Positions 53,945 through 64,000 of a stretch of DNA of 64,000 nt are shown one piece after another. The notes below the pieces were generated by a model. It was not told the origin of the DNA and made no database searches. It saw only the letters and a list, made by a program, of their open reading frames with translations. The DNA is from Pedobacter sp. L105 (GTDB taxonomy: Bacteria > Bacteroidota > Bacteroidia > Sphingobacteriales > Sphingobacteriaceae). The translations under genes and the position numbers were made by a program. The stretch is from the NCBI RefSeq assembly GCF_009765875.1, contig NZ_LMUP01000002.1:496001-560000 (forward strand), written 5' to 3'. The first letter of the stretch is position 1. Each line of letters starts with the position of its first letter.

Positions 53945-54520
53945 ATGCTTTTCCATTTCAAAGACAAATTCCCTCAGCTCACTCCCTATTTGGATAAATA
54001 CAAGGAGTTTCAGCAACGTAGGGAAGTCCCTGCAAAAACAGTATTATTAGAAGAGGGAAAAGTATCAGGAAATTTTATTTTTATAGAAAAAGGTTGTATA
54101 CGTTTATGTTTTAACAACAAAGGAACCGACAAAACTGTACAGTTTTTCTTTGAACAAGAGGGATTAACTTCTTTTGAAAGCTTCCTGAAGAACACACCAA
54201 GCCTGTTTACCATCGAAACGATTGAGCCGTCAATAATTTATTTATTACCTAAAATACACGTACATCGTTTCATGACTGAGTTGGGTGAAGAGCCGGGTTT
54301 TCTGAACTTAATTTTTGAGCTCTCCGCTGAAAGGCAATTACATTACATGCATGAGTTTGTTTCTTTCCTCAGGGATACGCCAGAAGAACGTTATCTAAAT
54401 CTGTTAAACGAACGGCCGCATATCATTCAGCGGGTTCCGCAGCATTACATCGCCTCTTATTTAGGCATCAGCAAGGTTCATCTGAGCAGGATAAAAAGTG
54501 CCCTTGCACGAAAAAAATAA
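53945..54520 (+). CDS. Crp/Fnr-family transcriptional regulator
   Basis: The product is 191 residues: an N-terminal cyclic-nucleotide-binding-like beta-barrel (AKTVLLEEGKVSGNFIFIEKGCIRL) without the Arg/Ser cAMP signature or iron-sulfur cysteines, and a C-terminal segment that should hold the helix-turn-helix (RVPQHYIASYLGISKVHLSRIK). This type is common in Bacteroidota and usually controls a neighbouring redox gene. The quinone reductase gene 156 bp downstream on the same strand is the likely target. Confidence 0.87.
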   Translation: MLFHFKDKFPQLTPYLDKYKEFQQRREVPAKTVLLEEGKVSGNFIFIEKGCIRLCFNNKGTDKTVQFFFEQEGLTSFESFLKNTPSLFTIETIEPSIIYLLPKIHVHRFMTELGEEPGFLNLIFELSAERQLHYMHEFVSFLRDTPEERYLNLLNERPHIIQRVPQHYIASYLGISKVHLSRIKSALARKK

Positions 54521-54675
54521 GAGAAGGACATTTGATAACAAATGTTATCGTCAGGCATTCCGGCTAACAGTAATTTTGTCTCAACAGAAAGAAACTATCA
54601 TCAGCTTACCGTCCACAGACTGTTATCAATAAGCTAATGATAGCTTCATTACCGTTTAAAATAAATTCAATTCAA

Positions 54676-55647
54676 ATGAAAGCAGCAGTAATGTACCAAA
54701 AGGGTGAATTACCCCAATATATAGATTTTCGGGAACCGGAAGTTCAAAACAACGATGAAGTATTAGTCACTGTAAAGGCAGTTGCACTAAAACATTTTGA
54801 TAAAGGTACGGCCAGCGGAAAACATTATTCGAGCGATAAACCAAAAGAAAATGGCCGCGTGGTTGGCGGCGATGGCGTTTGCCTGCTCGAAGATGGCACA
54901 AGGGTTTATGGGATGGGCGTAAACGGAATGTTATCAGAAAGAGCTGTCATTAAAAAAGACAGGATTGTAAAATTACCCGCCGGAATCAGTGATGCCACTG
55001 CGGCAGCACTGGCCAATGCAGTGATGGGCGCGGCAATGGGCCTGCGTTTTAAAGCAGACATCCAGCATGGAGAAGTAGTATTAATCAATGGTGCTACCGG
55101 TTTTACCGGGCGGGTTGCTGTTCAGCTGGCAAAACATTATGGTGCCAAAAAAGTAATTGTGACCGGCCGGAATCAGCAGTCTTTAACAGATCTAATGGAA
55201 CTGGGTGCCGATGAAATTATTTCTTTAAAACAGGAGGATGAGCAGTTTATCTCGCAAATAAAAAAGGTACACAACGAGTCGCCAATTGATATCATTATTG
55301 ATTATGTATGGGGGCACACCGCCGAAATGATATTGGGCTGTTTAAAGGGTAACGGTTCATTTACAAATAAAACAAGATTTGTTTCTGTAGGCGCTATGTC
55401 AGGAGATTTGATCCAGCTATCTGCTGCAAACCTAAGGAGTGTTGATCTGCAGTTAACAGGCTCAGGACTGGGCAGCTGGCCTAAAGACCATGTGCGCAAA
55501 CTCTTTTCTGAAATATTACCGGAAATGTTTCAGCTGGCGGCCGACGGTAAATTAAAAGTGGAAACCATAGAAGTCAGATTAGAAGACATCACTGAGCTTT
55601 GGAACCTGGATGTTCCCGACGGAAAGCGATTAGTGGTGACGATATAA
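54676..55647 (+). CDS. NADPH:quinone oxidoreductase-like MDR protein
   Basis: The ATG at 54676 gives 323 residues; an upstream in-frame ATG at 54637 adds 13 unlikely residues. The GroES-like N-terminal domain starts MKAAVMYQKGELPQYIDFRE. The Rossmann domain has the nucleotide motif VVLINGATGFTGRVAVQLAKHYGAKKVIVTGRN. Zinc-binding cysteines of alcohol dehydrogenases are absent, so it groups with zinc-free quinone/enoyl reductases. It probably reduces quinones or enones and may be controlled by the Crp-type regulator upstream. Confidence 0.85.
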   Translation: MKAAVMYQKGELPQYIDFREPEVQNNDEVLVTVKAVALKHFDKGTASGKHYSSDKPKENGRVVGGDGVCLLEDGTRVYGMGVNGMLSERAVIKKDRIVKLPAGISDATAAALANAVMGAAMGLRFKADIQHGEVVLINGATGFTGRVAVQLAKHYGAKKVIVTGRNQQSLTDLMELGADEIISLKQEDEQFISQIKKVHNESPIDIIIDYVWGHTAEMILGCLKGNGSFTNKTRFVSVGAMSGDLIQLSAANLRSVDLQLTGSGLGSWPKDHVRKLFSEILPEMFQLAADGKLKVETIEVRLEDITELWNLDVPDGKRLVVTI

Positions 55648-55662
55648 TATCTTCCTGACCGG

Positions 55663-56121
55663 TTATTTTAGCCTGATATATTTTTCGTAGATGGTTTTTT
55701 CAGCACCTCCGCTTTTTAGTTTTTCAATACCCTGCTGAATCAGGGTGTCATTTTTAATACTTACCGTAAAAGTAAATGTGTTGCCTTCAATATTTTTGTT
55801 AGCATAATAGTCCAGGTGTTCGGTATACTGATTGCCATTAAGCGTAAAAGTACCTCCCCCTGCATCAAAATGATTTGTTGAATCTTTATTGGTAACTAAG
55901 TTATGTTTTAAAAACGCGAAATGAGTATCATTGATAATTTTGATCATTTGCTGTTTTTTGGTATAATCCGTAACGGTTTTTATTCCTCCGCTTATTTCGG
56001 TACCTGAAATTAACTGCCAGGTACCATTTAAGTGAAGATCGCCGGCAGGTTTAGAAACTTTGGTTGTACAGGCGTATAATAGGCCAAGTGCCAAAAAAAT
56101 CATGCAATATTTAGCTTTCAT
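55663..56121 (-). CDS. Small lipoprotein of the lipocalin-like/DUF4488 type
   Basis: From the ATG at 56121 the product is 152 residues with a lipoprotein signal (ALGLLYACTTK). The earlier in-frame start gives no signal peptide. The mature part has the pattern LNGTWQLISGTEISGG, FAFLKHNLV, GGGTFTLNGNQYTEHLDYY and GNTFTFTVSIKNDTLIQQG, typical of lipocalin-like domains in Bacteroidota. Function is unknown. It is convergent with the quinone reductase gene, 15 bp away. Confidence 0.75.
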   Translation of the reverse strand: MKAKYCMIFLALGLLYACTTKVSKPAGDLHLNGTWQLISGTEISGGIKTVTDYTKKQQMIKIINDTHFAFLKHNLVTNKDSTNHFDAGGGTFTLNGNQYTEHLDYYANKNIEGNTFTFTVSIKNDTLIQQGIEKLKSGGAEKTIYEKYIRLK

Positions 56122-56301
56122 GTGCTTTGAGTTCGTTAACTTATGATGACCTAATTTAGTTAAAAATATTTCTGATTGTATCAATTAACATTGTATTTTT
56201 ATATAAAAACCGGGGCGCAGATTTTGGTAAAGAACAAATCCTATTTATATTGTTCTAGAATGAGGTAGCGCATTAATCATCAACTGATCAGATCTTTAAC
56301 T

Positions 56302-57192
56302 ATGAGCCAGATAAACAAAGAAGATATCAAACAGGAAGTGTTTGACCTATATGATGACTATGCGCACAACCGGCTTAACCGTCGCGCATTTGTTCAAAAG
56401 CTATCAGTTTACGCGGTTGGCGGGCTAACTGTACCTGCGCTGATGAGTTTCCTGATGCCCGATTATACAGGAAATGTACAGGTAAAACCGGATGATCCGC
56501 GTCTGCAATCAGCTTACATCAATTATTCTTCACCAAAAGGCGGCGGAACGATCAGGGGCTTGCTTTCAAAACCTATAGCTGCCAACCGGAAACTTGGAGG
56601 TATCATCGTTGTTCATGAGAACAGGGGTTTAAATCCCTATATCGAAGATGTGGCCAGAAGAGCTGCCCTGGCAGGATTTATTTCACTTGCACCCGATGCA
56701 CTAACCCCACTGGGCGGTTATCCTGGTAATGACGATGAGGGACGTACCCTTCAAAGTAAAAGGGATAAAGGCGAAATGGAAGAAGATTTTATAGCCGCAT
56801 ACGATTATCTAAAAAACCATGAAAGCTGCAATGGTAAGGTTGGTGTTGTAGGTTTTTGTTTTGGCGGCGGCATTGCCAATATGATGGCGGTACGTATACC
56901 AGGACTTGCAGCGGCAGTGCCTTTCTATGGAAGTCAGCCTGCAGCGGCCGATGTACCGAAAATTCATGCACCTTTAATGCTCCATTATGCATCTTTAGAT
57001 ACCAGGATTACGGAAGGCTGGCCTGCGTATAAAGCTGCTTTAGATGCCAATGGCAAAAAATACCAGGAGTTTGTTTATGAAAACGTGAATCATGGCTTCC
57101 ATAATGATACTACCCCCCGTTATGATAAAGCCGCAGCAGAACTCGCCTGGAAACGTACTATTGATTTTTTCAGTGAACAGTTGAAATCGTAA
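56302..57192 (+). CDS. Dienelactone hydrolase-family protein, probably Tat-exported
   Basis: The product is 296 residues. A twin-arginine-like motif (LNRRAFVQKLSVYAVGG) near residue 33 precedes a hydrophobic stretch, suggesting Tat export. The hydrolase domain shows VVHENRGLNPYIEDVARR, the Cys nucleophile in GVVGFCFGGG, Asp in SLDTRI and His in NVNHGFHND. The Cys-Asp-His triad is the mark of dienelactone hydrolases. The true substrate is unknown. It is single-gene. Confidence 0.87.
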   Translation: MSQINKEDIKQEVFDLYDDYAHNRLNRRAFVQKLSVYAVGGLTVPALMSFLMPDYTGNVQVKPDDPRLQSAYINYSSPKGGGTIRGLLSKPIAANRKLGGIIVVHENRGLNPYIEDVARRAALAGFISLAPDALTPLGGYPGNDDEGRTLQSKRDKGEMEEDFIAAYDYLKNHESCNGKVGVVGFCFGGGIANMMAVRIPGLAAAVPFYGSQPAAADVPKIHAPLMLHYASLDTRITEGWPAYKAALDANGKKYQEFVYENVNHGFHNDTTPRYDKAAAELAWKRTIDFFSEQLKS

Positions 57193-57202
57193 CGGATAAG
57201 AT

Positions 57203-58069
57203 TTAATTTTTGATGTCGCTATAAATAAATTTCAGTCCGTTTGATATTGCCTGATGGGAAATGGTTGCATGGTCCTCCAGAGGGAGATAGTCCAAATAAA
57301 CCGTTACGGCTTTGCTTTTGGTATGCCTGATTTTTTCTTCCAGTAAATTTGCATCTACTTCCATCACACGAGGTAAAACGGTAGGTGCGAGTCCTTCTTT
57401 CCCTACGCCAATATAAACTTTGGTCTGTTGTAAAAATGTACTTTTTATTAAGGGTGAATCCTGATCAAGCAAGGAACCATTGTCCCACCAAATGCTTGGG
57501 CTCACGATAATGTATTTGTTAAAAAGTGCTGGTTTTTTGAGTAAGATCTCGGTTGCCAATAGTCCTCCCAGCGACTGACCGATAATTGTTCTGGAATGAT
57601 TAGCCTTATATTTTTTTTCAATGAATGGCTGGAGTTCTTTTTCAATAAAAGCAATGAACTGATCGGAATGCCCGGACGTAGGGTATTTCTTTTTGTCCTT
57701 TTCAATAGTAGTTGGGTAGGTAAAGTCCCTCCTCCTGTCTACTGTGGCAATACCCACTACAATAGATTTAGGAACACGGTTTACCCATTCAAAACTGTTA
57801 AACTGATAAAGACCTGCCACATGTATAAAATCTTCGTCGGCCGATCCATCCAGCAGATAAGTTACAGGGTAAACAATAGAATCATTTTTATTATAACCTT
57901 CAGGAAGGTAGATATTTAAAATTCTTTTTTCTCCCAATTCCTTTGAGTAAAGCTCATCAATTACGCCAAGCACAAATGGCTTGGTATCGTCAATAGAAGT
58001 TACGGTTTTAGATTGGGAGAATGTCTGAAAGGTAATCAATGTAATGAATAAGGTAAGCGCAAATTTCAT
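57203..58069 (-). CDS. Secreted alpha/beta-hydrolase (IroE/esterase D-like)
   Basis: The product is 288 residues with a signal peptide (1-18). Motifs are RILNIYLPEGYN, YPVTYLLDGSADEDF, the nucleophile elbow RTIIGQSLGGLLA and the late LEDHATISHQ with the catalytic His. Relatives cleave siderophore esters or S-formylglutathione-like thioesters, but secreted copies in this phylum are uncharacterised. It is convergent with the dienelactone hydrolase gene. It is only distantly similar to the esterase at 28.3 kb. Confidence 0.82.
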   Translation of the reverse strand: MKFALTLFITLITFQTFSQSKTVTSIDDTKPFVLGVIDELYSKELGEKRILNIYLPEGYNKNDSIVYPVTYLLDGSADEDFIHVAGLYQFNSFEWVNRVPKSIVVGIATVDRRRDFTYPTTIEKDKKKYPTSGHSDQFIAFIEKELQPFIEKKYKANHSRTIIGQSLGGLLATEILLKKPALFNKYIIVSPSIWWDNGSLLDQDSPLIKSTFLQQTKVYIGVGKEGLAPTVLPRVMEVDANLLEEKIRHTKSKAVTVYLDYLPLEDHATISHQAISNGLKFIYSDIKN

Positions 58070-58240
58070 TTGATCAAGGTAATCATACTTTTAGTTTATC
58101 ATATCAATATTTTCAAACCTTCGACTATACACTTAAACTATTGAAATCATTAGATCATATAGATTTTAACTATTTAGCATAGAATTAAATGATTGTGTTT
58201 ATCACATCTAAAACCATAATTTTATAGTACTTTACAATAA

Positions 58241-60556
<2,316 letters not shown>

Positions 60557-60624
60557 TTCAAAGAACTTATGTTTATCTTTTAATCTGAAAAAACAGATTC
60601 GAAGATCATATGATAGAATAATTT

Positions 60625-60656
60625 AAGGCACCGGAGCACCGGTGCCTTTTTTTTGT
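60625..60656 (+). terminator. Terminator after katG
   Basis: AAGGCACCGG pairs with CCGGTGCCTT around a 4-nt loop and runs into eight T residues. Confidence 0.95.
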
Positions 60657-61184
60657 GAATGAGAATGCGATGTAATTAATCAACCTGAGTTCCAAAACTC
60701 CAATGGTTTTATAACTCCAATTCTTCTTTCAGCTGTGCTAATTGCTGATCGATAATATCAAAAGCCCTGTTCTAAAATTAAGCGTAGCGGAGGATCATTG
60801 CTTTTAGTAATTGCAGTTGCTTATTTTATTGTATCTGCATCCTCCTTGCCATGAAACCTTCAAAAAGGGCTTTTCACGTTAACTAATAAAGTATTACTCG
60901 CCGTAATAGGCGTTTCTTTGTATCTTAATATCTATATGTATTTACATCTAGATATCACCTATTAATCCGAATTACTTTTATGATTGCCCAAAATTTAGTT
61001 TTTCAGGACACAAAATTTATTAGTCTGAATTACTCAGATGGAAGATTTGAGAAACGTCATCATGATCGAAAGTTTATTAGTCATGTTAAATATCTCACTC
61101 TTAAAAAGTGTAACCAAAAAAGCAATCAAACATTTCCAGAAATTTTAAGTTGTATGGACGTTCCACAACTTAATTTCAACTGAT
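60657..61184. other. Gene-free region before the PqiA-like pair
   Basis: No intact gene. On the minus strand, 60709-60770 reads NRAFDIIDQQLAQLKEELEL before a stop and has a stop just upstream, which looks like the tail of a lost gene. A plus-strand frame at 60980-61183 has no family features. No clear promoter for the downstream gene is visible. Confidence 0.35.
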
Positions 61185-62510
61185 TTGACCGCAGAACAAC
61201 AAAACAATGTCGTTAAGGGATTTAACGTCTCTAAATTATTATTAATCCTTGGCCTGGGTTTACTTTTAGTGGGTGAAGGTTATTTTGGCTACCGCCTGCA
61301 TACGCTTTCCAATCAGCAGGAGGAAATTAAAAAGGATTATTCCGATATCAATAACATTACTTTCGGGCTTTTTTCAGTCGACCAGTGGCATGATAAAGTA
61401 GCTGGTATTATTAACCACCAGGTTCGTCATTTCACCATGACGCGAAAACAAAAAAAGCAACTGCAGGTAGAAGTTGAACAAATCATTCTGGCATTGATCA
61501 ATAAGGCCGAAGCACTGGTTAATAAACCACAACAGTCTTTAGGCGGAAAGCTGAAAAAATTAGCTGTCAAAACCTTTGTAAATACCGATAAGATCAAGGC
61601 CCAGGTTCCCGGGTTCGCAAAAACTATTATCGCAAAGATTGACAACCCGACAAATAAAAAGCAGTTAAGTACACTGGCAATGAACAAGTTTATAGCTGTT
61701 GAACACAGTGGTTATATAGACAGTACCACAACTGCGAATAATGCGGAAATCAGTAAAATGTACAGCAAATATCATGTTTCCTCTCCAGATGAATTTAATA
61801 ATAAACTGACTGCATCGCTGGATACTATTCGTACAACCACTTATAATTATTCTTTTGGTATGCTTGGCTGTATTCTGATTGTTTTATCCCTATGGTGGAT
61901 GTTCCGGAAACGGGTAGAATTACACGCTACACTTTTTGTCCTGTCGTTATTGTTTGCCTTTGTGCTGCTTGCAGTAGGTTTAACTGCATCAATGATTGAA
62001 GTCGATGCGCGTATTAAATCACTGGATTTTGTATTGTTAGGAGAACATGTGGTTTTTAAGAACCAGGTATTATTCTTTCAAACCAAGAGCATTCTCGATG
62101 TGGTAGAGGTTTTGGTAAAACAACCGGCTGTTGATTCTATATTGGTTGGTATTTTAATTCTTGTTTTTAGTATCCTTTTTCCGGTGATGAAATTAAGTTC
62201 TACCGGTATCCATCTATTGAGTAAAAGAAAAGTGGCTGAAAATAAGTTCATCAAATACTTTGCGTTTCAGTCAGGTAAGTGGAGCATGGCGGACGTAATT
62301 GTTATTGCCATACTAATGACGTATATCGGCTTAAACGGTTTATTAGAAAGTCAGTTGTCAAGCCTGAACATCCGTAGTGATTTTTTAACAATCATTACCA
62401 CAAACAATACAGCTTTGCAGCCGGGTTATATCATCTTCATCAGTTTTGTATTATATGGATTGATTTTGTCTACTATTTTGAAGTCCATTACACCATATGA
62501 TTCGCATTAA
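61185..62510 (+). CDS. PqiA-like membrane protein, copy 1 (TTG start)
   Basis: The frame opens at TTG with no in-frame ATG upstream, and its second copy also opens at TTG, so I accept it. The product is 441 residues. One span lies at about 16-34, followed by a soluble, charged, helical region (about 40-218), then five spans (about 222-240, 249-270, 317-338, 369-388, 413-432). The segment GKWSMADVIVIAILMTYIGL with the preceding VFSILFPVMKL is the signature of the paraquat-inducible protein A family, which works in lipid transport across the envelope with MCE proteins. The zinc-ribbon cysteines of PqiA are absent and no MCE gene is adjacent. Function is inferred only from family. Confidence 0.72.
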   Translation: MTAEQQNNVVKGFNVSKLLLILGLGLLLVGEGYFGYRLHTLSNQQEEIKKDYSDINNITFGLFSVDQWHDKVAGIINHQVRHFTMTRKQKKQLQVEVEQIILALINKAEALVNKPQQSLGGKLKKLAVKTFVNTDKIKAQVPGFAKTIIAKIDNPTNKKQLSTLAMNKFIAVEHSGYIDSTTTANNAEISKMYSKYHVSSPDEFNNKLTASLDTIRTTTYNYSFGMLGCILIVLSLWWMFRKRVELHATLFVLSLLFAFVLLAVGLTASMIEVDARIKSLDFVLLGEHVVFKNQVLFFQTKSILDVVEVLVKQPAVDSILVGILILVFSILFPVMKLSSTGIHLLSKRKVAENKFIKYFAFQSGKWSMADVIVIAILMTYIGLNGLLESQLSSLNIRSDFLTIITTNNTALQPGYIIFISFVLYGLILSTILKSITPYDSH

Positions 62511-62557
62511 ATGCTATTCAATCCATCGTTTAAATTATAATTTAATTAATTAAAACA

Positions 62558-63904
62558 TTGACAACTCAGCAAAAAAACACAACGGCCAAAAGATTTGGCC
62601 TGCCCAATTTGATACTCATTCTAGGATTAAGTGTTCTGCTTTGCGGCGAAGCCTACTATGGTTACCGTCTCCATACACTTTCCAGTGATCAGGAGCAGAT
62701 CAAAGAGGATTATAGTATGTCGAATAACATTACATTCGGACTGTTTTCTGTTGATCAGTGGCGCGATAAAATAGCGGCAGTTGTTAATCATCAGGTGCAT
62801 GATTTCACGATCACTCCGGCACAAAAGAAAGCCTTACAGGCGCAGGTAGAACAGCAGTTGCATGACCTGGTCAAAAAGGCGGTTGCAGAAATTAATAAAC
62901 CACAAAAAACTTTCGGCGGCAAACTGAAGAAATTTGCATTTAACAAATTTGTAGATGCCAAAGATATTTACGCACAGGTGCCTTCCTTTGCAAAAACGAT
63001 CATTGACAAAGTGAACAGTCCTGAGAGCCACAACAGGCTAAAGAACATCGCTACCAGTAAAATTAACCAGCTTGAAGACGAAACACATGATAGTACCAGT
63101 GTAGCTTATGGTCAGGTTACTAAATATTTATATAGTAAATATCGCGTTTATAACCCGGATGATTTTAATAAACAGATCACTTCGCGCTTAGCAGCTATCC
63201 GTACGGTTACTTATAATTACGCTTATGCCATGCTGGGTTGCGTTGCGGTTGCTCTCGGCTTAACTTGGTTCATGAGAAAACAGGTACATCTGCGTACCAC
63301 ACTTTTCGTGATGTCGTTGTTGTTTGCTTTAATCTTATTAGCAGTAGGCATAACAGCCTCTATTATTGAGGTTGATGCCCGTATCCAAACACTGAATTTT
63401 ATGCTTCTGGGAGAGAAAGTTGCTTTCGAGAACCAGGTACTATTTTTCCAGAGCAAAAGTATATTGGGTATAATTGAGGTACTGATCAAACAACCTAAGC
63501 CCGACGCTATCGTGGTGGGTTCTCTAATGCTCCTATTCATTATTATCTTACCTGTTTTAAGAATAATCGCAAAAGGTCTCCACATCCTAAGCACTAAAGA
63601 ACTGGCGGATAATAAAGTATTAAAATATTTAACTTTCGAGGCCGGAAAATGGGATATGGCCGATGTGATGGTAGTTGGTACAGTGATGACCTATATAGGT
63701 TTGAATGGCATTTTAAAAAGTCAGCTTTCTAATCTAAATATCCATAACAGTTTCTTAACCACAGCTACTGTTAACGACACTTCTTTACAACCCGGATTTT
63801 TTATATTTGTAGGTTATGTAGTTTTTGAATTTGTGTTGTCATTTTTATTTAAAAAAATCACGAGTAATGAAACAGCGGCATTGAAGGATGAGCGATCTGA
63901 GTAA
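62558..63904 (+). CDS. PqiA-like membrane protein, copy 2 (TTG start)
   Basis: The product is 448 residues and is a close paralogue of the preceding gene over its whole length. Shared segments include GYRLHTLS, NNITFGLFSVDQW, IEVDARI, ENQVLFFQSKSIL and GKWDMADVMVVGTVMTYIGLNG. It starts at TTG (TTGACAACTCAG), 47 bp after the first copy, so the two are probably one operon arising from tandem duplication. The central soluble region is the most diverged part, which suggests different partners or heteromer formation. As in copy 1, PqiA zinc ribbons are missing. Confidence 0.72.
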   Translation: MTTQQKNTTAKRFGLPNLILILGLSVLLCGEAYYGYRLHTLSSDQEQIKEDYSMSNNITFGLFSVDQWRDKIAAVVNHQVHDFTITPAQKKALQAQVEQQLHDLVKKAVAEINKPQKTFGGKLKKFAFNKFVDAKDIYAQVPSFAKTIIDKVNSPESHNRLKNIATSKINQLEDETHDSTSVAYGQVTKYLYSKYRVYNPDDFNKQITSRLAAIRTVTYNYAYAMLGCVAVALGLTWFMRKQVHLRTTLFVMSLLFALILLAVGITASIIEVDARIQTLNFMLLGEKVAFENQVLFFQSKSILGIIEVLIKQPKPDAIVVGSLMLLFIIILPVLRIIAKGLHILSTKELADNKVLKYLTFEAGKWDMADVMVVGTVMTYIGLNGILKSQLSNLNIHNSFLTTATVNDTSLQPGFFIFVGYVVFEFVLSFLFKKITSNETAALKDERSE

Positions 63905-64000
63905 TTTTCTATTCTTAATTGAGTTGAATATTATAAATATCAGGCATCCATCATTACACCTGTAATGACGATTTAGCTAATTTCCGCCAAAAAAATCTAA

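Noticed and set aside
60980..61183. 67-codon plus-strand frame before the PqiA-like pair
   Set aside because: It has an ATG but no recognisable domain, signal peptide or conserved context; probably chance in A/T-rich DNA.

Overview
The window reads as chromosomal DNA of a member of the Bacteroidota, most likely family Sphingobacteriaceae (Pedobacter or a close relative). The evidence is three SusC/SusD pairs, a DUF6377-type regulator, TAnnTTTG promoter elements of the Bacteroidota primary sigma factor, weak Shine-Dalgarno sequences, a fused branched-chain 2-oxoacid dehydrogenase E1, a bifunctional DAHP synthase/chorismate mutase and a bacterial myo-inositol oxygenase. The species assignment is inference from gene content.

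Layout. 1-9.9 kb is a polysaccharide utilisation locus (PUL 1). On the minus strand lie the start of a type I pullulanase, a CE1-like esterase and a DUF6377 membrane regulator. On the plus strand lie SusC, SusD, a short SusE-like lipoprotein and an SGNH esterase. The pullulanase and SusE-like protein point to a branched alpha-glucan. 10.2-21.1 kb is PUL 2: a small secreted beta-sandwich protein, an AraC regulator divergent from a SusC/SusD pair, a fucose/arabinose-isomerase-like enzyme, a GH39-like hydrolase and L-rhamnose mutarotase, suggesting a deoxysugar-containing glycan. 21.4-32.2 kb holds tRNA-Met(CAT), a HAD phosphatase, an Mpo1-like protein, catalase, proline dehydrogenase, an S4 protein, aroB, a fatty acid hydroxylase-like protein, an esterase, myo-inositol oxygenase and a sodium/solute symporter.

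32.3-37.1 kb is an aromatic amino acid operon (pheA, DAHP synthase-chorismate mutase, aroA, aroC). It is preceded by a leader peptide of 20 residues with 8 aromatic residues, placed over mutually exclusive antiterminator and terminator hairpins, so it appears to be controlled by ribosome-mediated attenuation. 37.1-37.7 kb is a gene-free, repeat-structured patch. 37.7-47.1 kb carries the branched-chain E1 fusion, a DUF1573 protein, an aminotransferase and a third SusC/SusD pair without an adjacent regulator. 47.9-60.6 kb is a mixed region: methyltransferase, ABC exporter, PHP-domain hydrolase, thioredoxin-like protein, Crp/Fnr regulator with quinone reductase, several alpha/beta hydrolases and KatG, with gene remnants at 51-53 kb. 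61.2-63.9 kb holds two tandem PqiA-like membrane proteins, both apparently starting at TTG.

The most unusual non-coding signals are: (1) the aromatic leader/attenuator at 32.36-32.57 kb; (2) a roughly 290-bp dyad-symmetric element at 24.42-24.71 kb built of 11-bp periodic boxes mirrored in register around one axis; (3) two long palindromes at 37.13 and 37.57 kb that share a conserved apical core and flank a tandem pair of about 92 bp; (4) two pairs of ATATCAAA boxes, each spaced exactly 21 bp, in the araC-susC intergenic region.
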